Shown here: positions 8,632-16,295 of the stretch, in pieces
Position numbering within the stretch: position 1 is the first letter of the stretch
Layout of the letters: the number at the start of each line of letters is the position of its first letter
Translations under genes and position numbers: made by a program
DNA from: Clostridia bacterium
Lineage (GTDB): Bacteria > Bacillota > Clostridia > Oscillospirales > QAMX01
Direction of reading: 5' to 3'
Length of the DNA stretch: 33,726 bases
Assembly (NCBI GenBank): GCA_017414715.1
Contig: JAFQKV010000028.1
Location: forward strand, 1 to 33,726
Notes under the pieces: generated by a model
Seen by the model: only the letters and a program-made list of their open reading frames with translations
The model's database searches: none
Told to the model about the DNA's origin: nothing

Positions 8632-8758
8632 TGCATCTGTCAAGAAAAAGTAGGCACTCAAAAACACCATAGTTTTAGAAGCCCGGTTCGGTCTTGTACT
8701 GAACTGGGCTTTTATAGCCCAAGGCGGCTGCGGGCCGCCCGTTATTGAAATATGGATA
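8632..8758 (-). pseudogene. 3' relic of an IS3-family transposase with its terminal repeat
   Basis: The minus strand from 8758 to 8678 reads 27 codons ending in TAA (8677-8675) whose peptide contains FNNGRPAAALGYKSPVQY and ends TEPGF. This is the extreme C-terminus of IS3-family (IS150-like) OrfB transposases, with the xxNxxRPxxALGxxxPxxY pattern. After the stop, an A/T-rich segment ends near 8632 in TGCATCTGTCAAGAAAAAG, which resembles an IS3 terminal inverted repeat beginning TG. The rest of the transposase, including the DDE catalytic core, and the other IS end are missing, so it cannot move by itself. The relic lies in the gap between miaA and rubrerythrin and disrupts neither. Confidence 0.7.
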
Positions 8759-8765
8759 TAAATTA

Positions 8766-8804
8766 AAAATGCAGAGACTTCAAACCGAAGTCTCTGCATT
8801 TTTT
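8766..8804. terminator. Bidirectional terminator between miaA and rubrerythrin
   Basis: A perfect 16-bp stem (8766-8781 with 8787-8802) encloses the 5-nt loop AAACC, and the stem ends are A-rich on the left and T-rich on the right. It would terminate both the plus-strand miaA operon and the minus-strand hrb-rubrerythrin operon. Confidence 0.85.
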
Positions 8805-8817
8805 CAGGTTACAGGAA

Positions 8818-9357
8818 TCAATAGTTGGTCTCGCGGATCTTGAAATAGGCCTGGGGATGGGCACAGACGGGGCAAAGCTTGGGAGCGTTCTTGCCGATGT
8901 GGATGTGGCCGCAGTTGGCACAGGTCCAGACCACGTCACCGTCGCGGGAGAAGACGATGCCCTGCTCAATGTTGGCAAGCAGCTTGCGGTAGCGCTCCTC
9001 GTGCTCCTTTTCGATCTTTGCAACGCCCTCAAACTGGCGGGCGATGTCGTTGAAGCCTTCCTCGCGGGCGACGCGGGCAAACTCGGCGTACATCTCCGTC
9101 CACTCGTAGTTCTCACCGGCGGCAGCGTCGGCAAGGTTCACGGGGGTGTCGGCAATGGCACCGCCGTGGAGCAGCTTGAACCAGAGCTTGGCGTGCTCCT
9201 TCTCGTTGTCGGCAGTTTCGGTAAAGATGGCGGCGATCTGCTCGTAGCCGTCCTTCTTTGCCTTGGAGGCATAGTAGGTATACTTGTTGCGGGCCTGAGA
9301 TTCGCCGGCGAAGGCGGCCATCAGATTGGCTTCGGTGCGGGAGCCTTTGAGTTCCAT
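8818..9357 (-). CDS. rbr: Rubrerythrin
   Basis: Non-haem diiron peroxidase that reduces hydrogen peroxide in the cytoplasm of anaerobes. The protein has 179 aa. A ferritin-like four-helix bundle supplies the diiron ligands: E19 in [13 protein letters not shown], the ETADNEKEH motif (E52xxH55), and a second acidic/histidine helix with EKEHEER. A C-terminal rubredoxin-like domain has two pairs of cysteines (CANCG and CPVCAH) for the Fe(Cys)4 site that passes electrons to the diiron centre. TAAAGGAGATC lies upstream of ATG 9357. It follows the rubredoxin-flavin reductase gene by 27 nt on the same strand, its likely electron donor, and ends at the shared terminator 8766-8804. Confidence 0.95.
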   Translation of the reverse strand: MELKGSRTEANLMAAFAGESQARNKYTYYASKAKKDGYEQIAAIFTETADNEKEHAKLWFKLLHGGAIADTPVNLADAAAGENYEWTEMYAEFARVAREEGFNDIARQFEGVAKIEKEHEERYRKLLANIEQGIVFSRDGDVVWTCANCGHIHIGKNAPKLCPVCAHPQAYFKIRETNY

Positions 9358-9384
9358 GGTTTTGATCTCCTTTAATGAATTTGT

Positions 9385-9984
9385 TTATTTGACCCGGACG
9401 AAATCTGCCGCACCGTGCTTGCAGATGGGGCAGACGTAATCCTCCGGAAGGGTCTCGGACGGGAGCACATGGCCGCAGACGGTGCAGACCCAGCCGGAGG
9501 TGGGCGGCGGCGCAGCGGACTTGATGTGCTTTTGATAATACTCGTAGGTCACGCTCTTTGCGGGGGCAAGGCAGGCGGCCTCATCCACCGCGGCAAAGAA
9601 GACGGTGTGAGTTCCGGCATCGTAGGAGCCGATGACGGTGCAGGTAAAACAGGCGTTTGCCCAGGCGGTGAGCCGCAGCAGACCGTCCCCGGTGCTGACG
9701 GCCTCGGAAAAACCGTCGAATTTGTCGGTATTCCGCCCGCTCTGCATGCCAAAACGGCGGAAAAGCTCAAAAGGAGCGTCCTCCGTCAGCACAGAGAGGG
9801 CAAAACGGCCGGTGGCGCGGATCATATCATGGGTGAGATTGTCCTTGCTGACCGAAATGCTTATCGTGGCGGGGGATGAGGTCACCTGCTGGGCGGTATT
9901 GATGATGCAGGCGTTATGCCGCCCGTCCGCAGAGGCGGAAAGCAGAAAAAGACCGTATGTCAGGCTGTGAAAGGGACTGGGCAT
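9385..9984 (-). CDS. hrb: Flavin reductase fused to rubredoxin (Hrb-like)
   Basis: Electron carrier of 199 aa. Residues about 1-155 form a flavin reductase-like FMN-binding domain (NACIINTAQQVTSSPATISI and the following strands). Residues about 163-199 form a rubredoxin domain with C167xxC170 and C185xxC188 (WVCTVCGHVLP and YVCPICKHG). The same order is known in the high-molecular-weight rubredoxin (Hrb) of acetogens, which takes electrons from NAD(P)H and feeds rubrerythrin or flavodiiron proteins. Here it directly precedes rubrerythrin, so it probably supplies that peroxidase. A strong promoter and an operator-like palindrome lie just upstream. The symbol is assigned by domain architecture only. 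Confidence 0.85.
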   Translation of the reverse strand: MPSPFHSLTYGLFLLSASADGRHNACIINTAQQVTSSPATISISVSKDNLTHDMIRATGRFALSVLTEDAPFELFRRFGMQSGRNTDKFDGFSEAVSTGDGLLRLTAWANACFTCTVIGSYDAGTHTVFFAAVDEAACLAPAKSVTYEYYQKHIKSAAPPPTSGWVCTVCGHVLPSETLPEDYVCPICKHGAADFVRVK

Positions 9985-10001
9985 AACAACCTCCGTAAAC
10001 G

Positions 10002-10012
10002 ATAATCATTAT
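10002..10012 (-). promoter_or_regulatory. PerR/Fur-like palindromic operator
   Basis: ATAATCATTAT is a perfect 5-1-5 palindrome and matches the core of the Per box (TTATAATnATTATAA) and of Fur-type boxes. It lies just downstream of the -10 box, about where transcription should start, so a bound repressor would block hrb-rubrerythrin expression. Control by peroxide through PerR is the natural inference; the regulator is not in this window. Confidence 0.6.
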
Positions 10013-10022
10013 TACTTATATA

Positions 10023-10051
10023 AGTATAGTATATTTTTCCCGGTTTGTAAA
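10023..10051 (-). promoter_or_regulatory. Sigma-A promoter for hrb-rubrerythrin
   Basis: On the minus strand a -35 box TTTACA (10051-10046), a 17-bp spacer and a -10 box TATACT (10028-10023) are present. The start of transcription would fall near 10016, next to the ATAATCATTAT operator. Confidence 0.75.
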
Positions 10052-10065
10052 GAGGTTATGACAAT

Positions 10066-10467
10066 TTATTTTTCTTTGGGGCAGAAGAATTCCAGGCTTT
10101 CGCCGTCGGGACCCTCGACGAAGCAGAGACGGACGGGCATGGGCGGCTCGGCGGGAAGGACCATATCGCAGGGCTTACGGGTGGGCCTGGCACCGGCGGC
10201 GAGGGCGGCGGCAAAGGCGGCATCCACATCAGAGGTGCCGATGGCGAGATGGAAGAAGTGCCCCTCGGGGATGCACTCGTCTCCGCCGCCGAAAAGCTCG
10301 ATGCAGGTACCGTTGCCGATGTCGAGCAGGGCAATGTTGCCGGCGGCACCGACCCAGGAGGCGCGCACCTCCATGCCGAGGGCCTGATAAAATTCCAGAG
10401 AGCGGGTGAAGTTTGCGGCGCGCAGGGCGATGTGGTGGACGGATACGTTGGGAATGATCTTGTTCAT
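10066..10467 (-). CDS. VOC-family (glyoxalase/bleomycin resistance fold) protein
   Basis: Small protein of 133 aa with paired beta-alpha-beta-beta-beta modules of the vicinal oxygen chelate superfamily. It begins VSVHHIALRAANFTRSLEFY, which has the usual first metal-ligand His and the FY helix, and ends LCFVEGPDGESLEFF with the closing Glu. Second-module residues include HFFHLAIGT. Members include glyoxalase I, methylmalonyl-CoA epimerase, dioxygenases and drug-binding resistance proteins; the exact reaction cannot be read from sequence. AAGGAGTT precedes the start. It is the last gene after marR and the two ABC exporter genes (14-nt gap), so a role in handling a toxic compound or aldehyde is plausible but inferred. 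No clear terminator follows. Confidence 0.8.
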   Translation of the reverse strand: MNKIIPNVSVHHIALRAANFTRSLEFYQALGMEVRASWVGAAGNIALLDIGNGTCIELFGGGDECIPEGHFFHLAIGTSDVDAAFAAALAAGARPTRKPCDMVLPAEPPMPVRLCFVEGPDGESLEFFCPKEK

Positions 10468-10481
10468 GGCAGGTAACTCCT

Positions 10482-12329
10482 TTATTGTTCGTTTTCGGCT
10501 GATAAAGATTCAAACTGAGAAATATACAGCTCGTGATAACGGCCGCGGCGGGCCATGAGCTCTTCGTGAGTTCCCTGCTCCACCACGTCGCCGTCGGCGA
10601 TAACGAGGATGGTGTCGGCGTTGCGGATGGTGGAGAGGCGGTGGGCGATGACAAAACAGGTGCGGCCGCGCATGAGATTCTGCATGGCCTCGGAGATGCG
10701 CTGCTCGGTGCGGGTGTCGACGTTGGAGGTGGCCTCGTCGAAAATGAGCATGCGGGAATCGGAGAGCATGGCGCGGGCGATGGTCAGCAGCTGCTTCTGC
10801 CCCTTGGAAATATTGATGGCGTTGTCCCGCAGGACGGTGTCATAGCCCTCGGGCAGATGGGAAATGAAGGAATGGATCTTTGCTGCCTTTGCCGCGGCGA
10901 TGACCTCCTCCCGGGTAGCGCCGGGGCGGCCGTAGGCGATGTTCTCAAAGATGGTGCCGCGGAAGAGCCAGGTGTCCTGCAGGACCATGGTGAAGGCGGA
11001 ACGGAGGCTTTCCCGGGTCAGTGAGGTGATGTTTTTGCCGTCGATGGAGATGGAGCCTTCGTTCGCGTCGTAGAAGCGCATCAGCAGGTTGATGACGGTG
11101 GTTTTACCGGCACCGGTGGGGCCGACGATGGCCACCAGCCTGCCCGGCTCGGCCCGGAGGGAGAAGTCACCGAGGATGGTGCGCTCGGGGGTATAGCCGA
11201 AGCGGACGTGGTCGAAGACCACCTCGCCCAGGGGATCCTCCAGCACCTCCGCATCGGGAGCATCCGGGGGCTCGGGTGTCTCGTCAATGAGACGGAAGAC
11301 GCGCTCTGCGGCGGCAAAGGCCGACTGCAGCTCTGCGATGACGTTGGCAAATTCGTTGATGGGGCCGGCAAATTTGCGGGAATAGAGCACGAAGGAGGAA
11401 ATGCTGCCGAGGCTGATGCCGCCGGCAATGTACAGCAGTGCGCCAAAGAGGCTGACCAGCGACAGGGAGAGGTTGTTGATGAAGTTCATGGAGGGGCCGG
11501 TGACGGTGCCAAAGCACTCCGCCTTGATAAAGGAGGAGATGGCATCCTCGTTCTTTTTATCAAAGCGGTCGAGGATGACACCCTCGCGGCGGTAGGCCTT
11601 GATGGTCTTCTGGCCGCCGGTCATCTCTTCCACAAAGCCGTTGAGCTCACCCAGCTTTGCCGAACGGCGGCGGAAAAGGGGACGCACCTTTTTGGTGATG
11701 AACCGGGTGGTGAGTACGGAAAGCGGGGTGGTGAGAAGCACAACGATGACCAGATTCGGCGAGATGGCAAACATCATCATAAATGCGCCGATGACGGTGA
11801 TGGAGCTTTTCATGATGGTGACCACGTCGGTGGAGAGGGTAGCATTCACGGTGTCGATATCGTAGGAGATGACGGAGATGATGTCGCCCGTCTGCCGGCG
11901 GTCAAAGTAGGATACGGGAAGCTCGGACAGTCGCTGGAACACGTCGCGGCGCATGGCGGTGACGGTGCGGCGGGAGAGAAAGATCATTACGATGGAGAGC
12001 AGATAGGCAAGGATGGCGGAGGACACGTAGAAAACCACCATCTGCAGCACATAACGGAAGACGAGGGGAAAGTCGCACCGGCCGGGTCCGATGCCGAAGG
12101 CATCAATGGCTTTTCCGGAGAGACTCGGTCCCCACAGAGCGAGAAGCTCGGAGGTGACTACCAGCAGGAAGGCGAGCACAAGCAGCAGCTTGTAGCGATA
12201 GAGGTAGGTCCAGAGCCGCCGCAGGATACGTTTTTTCTCCACAGGGGTATTGCTCAGCTTGCGTTTGTCGCCGCTGGTCTCGGCAGCGGCGTAGTTGTTT
12301 TTGCCGGTCCCGGGAAGGTTTGCTCTCAT
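10482..12329 (-). CDS. ABC exporter half-transporter, subunit B (canonical ATPase site)
   Basis: Type IV ABC exporter of 615 aa. It has a cytoplasmic N-terminal tail of about 45 residues, six membrane helices (about 48-335) and a C-terminal nucleotide-binding domain. Walker A is GPTGAGKT (403-410). Walker B ends D531-E532 (MLIFDEATSNVD), with the catalytic Glu present. The signature is unusual, ISKGQ (507-511), in place of LSGGQ. Its partner, encoded immediately upstream with a 4-nt ATGA overlap, has the reverse pattern, so the two form one heterodimer with one active and one degenerate ATP site, as in BmrCD, LmrCD and TM287/288. A drug, peptide or lipid substrate is likely; which one is unknown. 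Confidence 0.92.
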   Translation of the reverse strand: MRANLPGTGKNNYAAAETSGDKRKLSNTPVEKKRILRRLWTYLYRYKLLLVLAFLLVVTSELLALWGPSLSGKAIDAFGIGPGRCDFPLVFRYVLQMVVFYVSSAILAYLLSIVMIFLSRRTVTAMRRDVFQRLSELPVSYFDRRQTGDIISVISYDIDTVNATLSTDVVTIMKSSITVIGAFMMMFAISPNLVIVVLLTTPLSVLTTRFITKKVRPLFRRRSAKLGELNGFVEEMTGGQKTIKAYRREGVILDRFDKKNEDAISSFIKAECFGTVTGPSMNFINNLSLSLVSLFGALLYIAGGISLGSISSFVLYSRKFAGPINEFANVIAELQSAFAAAERVFRLIDETPEPPDAPDAEVLEDPLGEVVFDHVRFGYTPERTILGDFSLRAEPGRLVAIVGPTGAGKTTVINLLMRFYDANEGSISIDGKNITSLTRESLRSAFTMVLQDTWLFRGTIFENIAYGRPGATREEVIAAAKAAKIHSFISHLPEGYDTVLRDNAINISKGQKQLLTIARAMLSDSRMLIFDEATSNVDTRTEQRISEAMQNLMRGRTCFVIAHRLSTIRNADTILVIADGDVVEQGTHEELMARRGRYHELYISQFESLSAENEQ

Positions 12330-14050
12330 TTATCCTCACCTCCCAGCTGGGTTTCGGCAATGTTGCGGTATTCCTCCGAGGACACCATCAGCTCATCGTG
12401 ACGGCCGCGGGCGATGACCTCGCCGTCATCCATGACGAGGATGAGATCGGCATGCATGATGGAGCTGACCCGCTGGGCGACGATGATCTTGGTGGATTCC
12501 CGGTAGTTCTCAAAAAGGGCGCGGCGCAGGTTTGCATCGGTTTTGTAATCCAGCGCACTGGAGGAATCGTCCAGAATGAGGATCTCCGGACGGGCAGCAA
12601 GGGCGCGGGCAAGGAGAATACGCTGCCGCTGACCGCCGCTGACGTTGGTGCCGCCGGCGGTCAGCATATGATCCAGCCCGTCCGGAAGCTGGCGGACAAA
12701 TTCTTCCGCCTGGGCATCCCGGAGCGCCTCCAGAATACGTTCGTCGGGAATATCGCGGCCGAAGGATACGTTTTCCCGCAGGGTGTCCGAGAGAATGAAA
12801 TCGTTCTGGAAAACCATGCCGAACTTCGGGCGGAGTTCTTCCGGCGGCAGGGTGCGGATATCTTCCCCGTCGATGCGGATGACACCCTCGTCGGGGTCGT
12901 AGAGCCGCAGAAGCAGAGAAATGAGGGTGGATTTTCCGGAGCCGGTGGTGCCGATGATGCCGAGGGTCTGCCCCTGCTCAAGGGAGAAGGAAAGGGCGTT
13001 GATATTGTCCGATTCACGGGTCTCCGTACGGGAATAGGAGAAGGTTACGTTGTCAAAGGCAATGTGGGAGGAACCGTTTTTTCCATCGCCGGGCAAAACG
13101 GGCATATCCTCGGGGCAGTTCAGAACCTCGGCAACACGGTTTGCGGAGGCGATGCCCTTGGAGGTGAAGGCAAAAACGTTGGTGATGCCGATCATACCGT
13201 TGAGGATCATGGTAAAGTAGGAAAGAAAGGCGATGACGGTGCCGGGTTCGGTCGCGCCGCTGTTGACACGGTTTGCACCGACGATGACGATGAGGCAGAG
13301 ACCGAGGTTGAGAATGAGAGTGGTGGCCGGGCTGGAGGCGTTCATGATAAGACCGGCGGTCTGCTCCTTTGCGGCGAGGTCTTCATTGATATCGCGGAAG
13401 CGTTTGCGTTCATATTCCGTACGGGAAAGCGCCTTGATAACACGGATACCCGTCAGGTTTTCCTGCACGCAGCGCACCAGCTTATCGACAGTGTCCTGTA
13501 CGCGGGTGTACATGGGGATGCCGTATTTGGTGACGAGATAGACGATGATGGCGATGGCGGGCAGACAGGCGACCAGCATCAGCGTCAGCACGGGATCAAG
13601 GAAAAGAGTGATGATGATCCCTCCGATGAGGATGATGGGGGCGCGGAAGCCGATGCGCTGCAGCCGTGCGGTCATCTGGTTGACATTGTAGGTGTCCGAG
13701 GTCATGCGGGAGATGAGCGAAGGTACGGTAAATGCATCGATCCGGCGGGCGGAAAGAGAGGAGATCTTTGCAAAGAGATCCCGGCGGAGGACCCGGGTGA
13801 TTCGTCCGGCGGTGTAGGCGGCCATACAGTTTGCGGTGATGTTGGTGATGACGGCAAGCACCGTGACACCGAGCATAAGGGCACCCCAGCGCCAGACGGC
13901 GGCGGTATCTCCCGTGGGGGCCACGTCATCGATGAGGGTGGCGAGCACCGAAGGGATGACGAGGTCACAGATGGTGGCAATAAATTTGATGGAAAGGCCG
14001 ATGATGATCATCAGCGTGGAGGGACGCACATAGCGCAGGAAGGTTTTCAT
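12326..14050 (-). CDS. ABC exporter half-transporter, subunit A (degenerate ATPase site)
   Basis: Partner half-transporter of 574 aa. Six membrane helices lie in residues about 12-300 and are followed by the ATPase domain. Walker A is GTTGSGKS (367-374) and the signature is a good VSGGQ (470-474). The position after the Walker B Asp is D495, not Glu (LILDDSSSALD), so the site built from its own Walker motifs and the ISKGQ signature of subunit B should hydrolyse ATP poorly. This asymmetry is typical of heterodimeric exporters. Start ATG 14050 overlaps the marR stop (ATGA) and the stop overlaps the next start, giving a translationally coupled marR-A-B chain. Regulation is presumably by the MarR protein. 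Confidence 0.92.
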   Translation of the reverse strand: MKTFLRYVRPSTLMIIIGLSIKFIATICDLVIPSVLATLIDDVAPTGDTAAVWRWGALMLGVTVLAVITNITANCMAAYTAGRITRVLRRDLFAKISSLSARRIDAFTVPSLISRMTSDTYNVNQMTARLQRIGFRAPIILIGGIIITLFLDPVLTLMLVACLPAIAIIVYLVTKYGIPMYTRVQDTVDKLVRCVQENLTGIRVIKALSRTEYERKRFRDINEDLAAKEQTAGLIMNASSPATTLILNLGLCLIVIVGANRVNSGATEPGTVIAFLSYFTMILNGMIGITNVFAFTSKGIASANRVAEVLNCPEDMPVLPGDGKNGSSHIAFDNVTFSYSRTETRESDNINALSFSLEQGQTLGIIGTTGSGKSTLISLLLRLYDPDEGVIRIDGEDIRTLPPEELRPKFGMVFQNDFILSDTLRENVSFGRDIPDERILEALRDAQAEEFVRQLPDGLDHMLTAGGTNVSGGQRQRILLARALAARPEILILDDSSSALDYKTDANLRRALFENYRESTKIIVAQRVSSIMHADLILVMDDGEVIARGRHDELMVSSEEYRNIAETQLGGEDK

Positions 14051-14487
14051 GGCTGTGTATCTCCTTCCGCGTAGGCAACGGCACGGGCGCGCATGCGCTG
14101 CATCATGGAAGAAAGGGCTTCACGCTCTTCTTCCGTGAAATCCTCCGTCAGATATTCGCGCCAACGGGCGAGGGCGGCGCGCACCTCGGGCAGGGCGGCC
14201 TCCCCCTTCTCCGTGGGGAAAATACGCAGGGCACGGGCATCGGTCTCCGAGGCTTCGCGCCGGATAAATCCCTCGGCCTCCAATGCGGCCAGCTGACGGG
14301 CGACGGTGCTTTTGTTAACGTAAAGCAGGCGGACAAGTCCCTCCTGGGTGATGCCCGGATTTTTGCAGATGTGCAGAATATAGGTATGCTGCCAGTTGGA
14401 AAGCCCCAGCGGTGCCAACTGATCGCCGCAGTAGAGCACGCCGCAGCGGTAGACCACCGTCAGCTCCCCGTGAAAGGTGGATGCCAT
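14047..14487 (-). CDS. MarR-family transcriptional regulator
   Basis: Winged helix-turn-helix repressor of 146 aa. The DNA-binding core reads ITQEGLVRLLYVNKSTVARQ (recognition helix) and is followed by LEAEGFIRREASETDARAL, the wing with the family-typical D-x-R. N- and C-terminal helices would form the dimer. I placed the start at ATG 14487 because AAGGAGG lies 5-6 nt upstream. The longer reading from 14541 would translate through the operator and has no ribosome binding site. It heads the operon encoding a heterodimeric ABC exporter and a VOC protein. The perfect palindrome at 14517-14538 in its own leader suggests autorepression released by a ligand that the exporter handles. Confidence 0.9.
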   Translation of the reverse strand: MASTFHGELTVVYRCGVLYCGDQLAPLGLSNWQHTYILHICKNPGITQEGLVRLLYVNKSTVARQLAALEAEGFIRREASETDARALRIFPTEKGEAALPEVRAALARWREYLTEDFTEEEREALSSMMQRMRARAVAYAEGDTQP

Positions 14488-14516
14488 AAAATGCCTCCTT
14501 GAAATACGATCAGAAA

Positions 14517-14538
14517 GATAGTTGCATTTGCAACTATC
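14517..14538 (-). promoter_or_regulatory. MarR operator (perfect inverted repeat)
   Basis: GATAGTTGCA, a 2-nt centre TT, then the exact inverted copy TGCAACTATC. The TTGCA/TGCAA core is the common MarR/SlyA recognition pattern. It lies 4-25 bp downstream of the -10 box of the marR promoter, covering the expected start of transcription, and 30 bp before the marR ATG. Confidence 0.8.
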
Positions 14539-14541
14539 CAT

Positions 14542-14570
14542 AGGATACCATGTGAATCCGGGCTTGTCAA
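14542..14570 (-). promoter_or_regulatory. Promoter for marR-ABC-VOC
   Basis: On the minus strand the -35 box is TTGACA (14570-14565, consensus), the spacer is 17 bp and the -10 box is TATCCT (14547-14542). The MarR operator follows directly. It is divergent from the GntR operon promoter 42 bp to the right. Confidence 0.75.
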
Positions 14571-14611
14571 GGCGGGAGAAAAAAGAAATGGAATTTCCCC
14601 CAAAAAAAGGC

Positions 14612-14639
14612 TTGACAAAAACCGTGTTAATGATATAAT
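14612..14639 (+). promoter_or_regulatory. Strong sigma-A promoter for the GntR-ABC operon
   Basis: Both boxes match consensus, TTGACA (14612-14617) and TATAAT (14634-14639), with a 16-bp spacer. This strength suggests that the operon is kept off by a repressor, presumably the encoded GntR protein. Confidence 0.85.
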
Positions 14640-14671
14640 ACAGTTAGACCGTATGAATCAATGAATACAGT
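14638..14671 (+). promoter_or_regulatory. Candidate GntR/YtrA operator with three half-sites
   Basis: Three copies of one half-site occur: ATACAGT (14638-14644), its inverted variant ACCGTAT (14648-14654), and ATACAGT again (14665-14671). The second and third form an inverted repeat with a 10-bp spacer; the first and second form one with a 3-bp spacer. The first copy overlaps the end of the -10 box. The position and symmetry fit a dimeric repressor site; that GntR binds here is inferred. Confidence 0.5.
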
Positions 14672-14688
14672 TTGAGAGAGGGAAGCCT

Positions 14689-15078
14689 ATGGTATCCTTT
14701 GAAAATCTGGTACTGGATGACAACACCCCCATCTATCAGCAGATCCTGGATTTTGTGCGTCGGGGGATCGTGGCGGGCACCGTCTCCGACGGGGAGGAGC
14801 TTCCCTCCCGTCGGGTGCTCTCTGCACTGCTGGGGGTCAATCCCAACACCGTGCAGCGCGCCTGCCGGCTGCTGGAGGAAGAGGGGCTGGTGGTGAGCCA
14901 CACGGGTGCCAAGAGCTGCATCTCCGTGGATGATGTCCGCCGGGCAGAGATCCGTCGGGAGCTGCGGGCGGAAGAAGCCCGGGCAGCGGCGCGCCGTTTT
15001 AAAAGCCTTGGACTTACGGCGGACGAGGCGGCGGAGCTTTTGGTAATGCACTGGGAAGGGGAAGAAAATGATGCGTAA
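14689..15078 (+). CDS. GntR-family transcriptional regulator, YtrA type
   Basis: Short GntR regulator of 129 aa. Residues about 12-75 are the winged helix-turn-helix (PIYQQILDFVRRGIVAG, then LPSRRVLSALLGVNPNTVQR, then LEEEGLVVSHTG). A short helical tail of about 45 residues takes the place of a large ligand domain, which is the hallmark of the YtrA subfamily. Such proteins repress neighbouring ABC-transporter operons that respond to cell-envelope stress or antibiotics. AGAGAGGGAAG precedes ATG 14689. The stop lies inside the next gene (11-nt overlap). It has a strong promoter with operator-like half-sites. Confidence 0.92.
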   Translation: MVSFENLVLDDNTPIYQQILDFVRRGIVAGTVSDGEELPSRRVLSALLGVNPNTVQRACRLLEEEGLVVSHTGAKSCISVDDVRRAEIRRELRAEEARAAARRFKSLGLTADEAAELLVMHWEGEENDA

Positions 15079-15799
15079 ACATGTTGCGGCGGCGGGGATG
15101 TACATCCGCATCAATATCCTGCGGGTGATCGCGATCCTGCTTGTAACTGTGACGGCGGAGGTGCTGCTGTTTTGCCGCGCGGCCTCTATGCCAAATACGG
15201 GGCTTGAGGACGTGATCGACCGAAGCGGAGTGATGTGGGCAATGGCGGCAGCCTTTATCCTGATGACGGTGCAGCTCTGCGCCGCGGGCGGAGACCGGGG
15301 CGGACGGCAGAATTACACGCTGCAGCGTCTTGCTCTGCAGGAACGGACGGTGACCTTCTGGCAAATGGCGGTCAATGCGTTGTTTTATCTGCTTTTCTGG
15401 ACGGTACAGGGGTTGCTGCTGATCATCCTGTGCGTGGCTGTGCGAGATCCCGGCGATATCCTTTCCGGGCAGGCGCTCTTTCTGGCCTGTTGGCGCTCAC
15501 CCCTCCTGCACGGGCTGATCCCCATGGGCGAGGTGCTGGTGTGGATACGGAATGCAGTCTTCTGCGCGGCACTCGGCATAGTGACCGCAAAGTTTTCCTG
15601 GTGCCGCCGGCGGGGAAAATTCGGCGTTGGAGTACTGTTTGCGGCGGCTGCATGTCTGCTTTCCTTCCTGCGTGAGGTGGGAAAAACGGTAGAGGACACG
15701 CTGGTGATCCTGTTTTTGCTGGTTGTCGTTGCGGCGGCGGTGACCGGGATCGTGACGGAGGAGGAAGAATACGATGAAAAAGATCAGACGGTTTCTTGA
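15068..15799 (+). CDS. Multispanning membrane protein of the GntR-ABC operon
   Basis: Integral membrane protein of 243 aa with about six hydrophobic helices, near residues 15-36, 56-72, 103-125, 158-175, 184-200 and 210-228. A charged loop, GGDRGGRQNYTLQRLALQERT (split by GGDRGG and the rest), lies on the likely cytoplasmic side. I recognise no family motif. Its place between a YtrA-type regulator and an ABC ATPase suggests a permease subunit, comparable in position to YtrC/YtrD of Bacillus. It overlaps gntR by 11 nt and the next gene by 26 nt, so translation is probably coupled. The substrate is unknown. Confidence 0.75.
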   Translation: MMRKHVAAAGMYIRINILRVIAILLVTVTAEVLLFCRAASMPNTGLEDVIDRSGVMWAMAAAFILMTVQLCAAGGDRGGRQNYTLQRLALQERTVTFWQMAVNALFYLLFWTVQGLLLIILCVAVRDPGDILSGQALFLACWRSPLLHGLIPMGEVLVWIRNAVFCAALGIVTAKFSWCRRRGKFGVGVLFAAAACLLSFLREVGKTVEDTLVILFLLVVVAAAVTGIVTEEEEYDEKDQTVS

Positions 15800-16295
15800 A
15801 CGGCTTCTTCCGCCGGGTATGGATCCGAAGACGCTGTGCGGTACCTTTATCACGGGTGCGGTGATCTCGGTGCTCGCAAGTCTCAGCTTCTGGCTGCGCT
15901 ATACCATAGAGATTTATGAGCTGTATGAAACGGTGGGCGGAAAATCCCAGCGGATCGAGGGCCGGATGATGCCTGATTTCATCCGTTTGCTCGGTGACGT
16001 GAGCTTTGAGAATTCACTGGCCTGCTTTATGATCCTTGCCTGCATCATGCCCCTTTTTGCCATCTATCATTATCTCTATCACCGGCAGGGTGCCCGCAGC
16101 GATTATCTGATGCGGCGGCTGCCGCGGCGGTGGGTGTGGCACGCACGGTGCCTTGCGCTGCCGCTGCTTGCGGGCGCAGCCGCGCTGGTACTGGGCTTTA
16201 CCGTACTGATGCTTGATTTTGGAATGTATATGCTTTTTACGCCCGGGGATGCAATCCTGCCGGGACAGTGGATGAAGATATGGAGTGTGCTTTAA
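15774..16295 (+). CDS. Small membrane protein, probable ABC permease partner
   Basis: Protein of 173 aa with hydrophobic helices near residues 24-43, 81-103 and 127-155. A basic patch, MRRLPRRWVWHAR, precedes the last segment. GGAGGAAG lies upstream of ATG 15774, which is inside the previous gene (26-nt overlap). The stop abuts the ATPase gene start with no gap. The phrase SDYLMRRLPRRWVWHARC resembles the cytoplasmic coupling segment seen in small ABC-2-like permeases, but I cannot name a family. It is probably the second membrane subunit for the ATPase at 16296-17036. Confidence 0.7.
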   Translation: MKKIRRFLERLLPPGMDPKTLCGTFITGAVISVLASLSFWLRYTIEIYELYETVGGKSQRIEGRMMPDFIRLLGDVSFENSLACFMILACIMPLFAIYHYLYHRQGARSDYLMRRLPRRWVWHARCLALPLLAGAAALVLGFTVLMLDFGMYMLFTPGDAILPGQWMKIWSVL

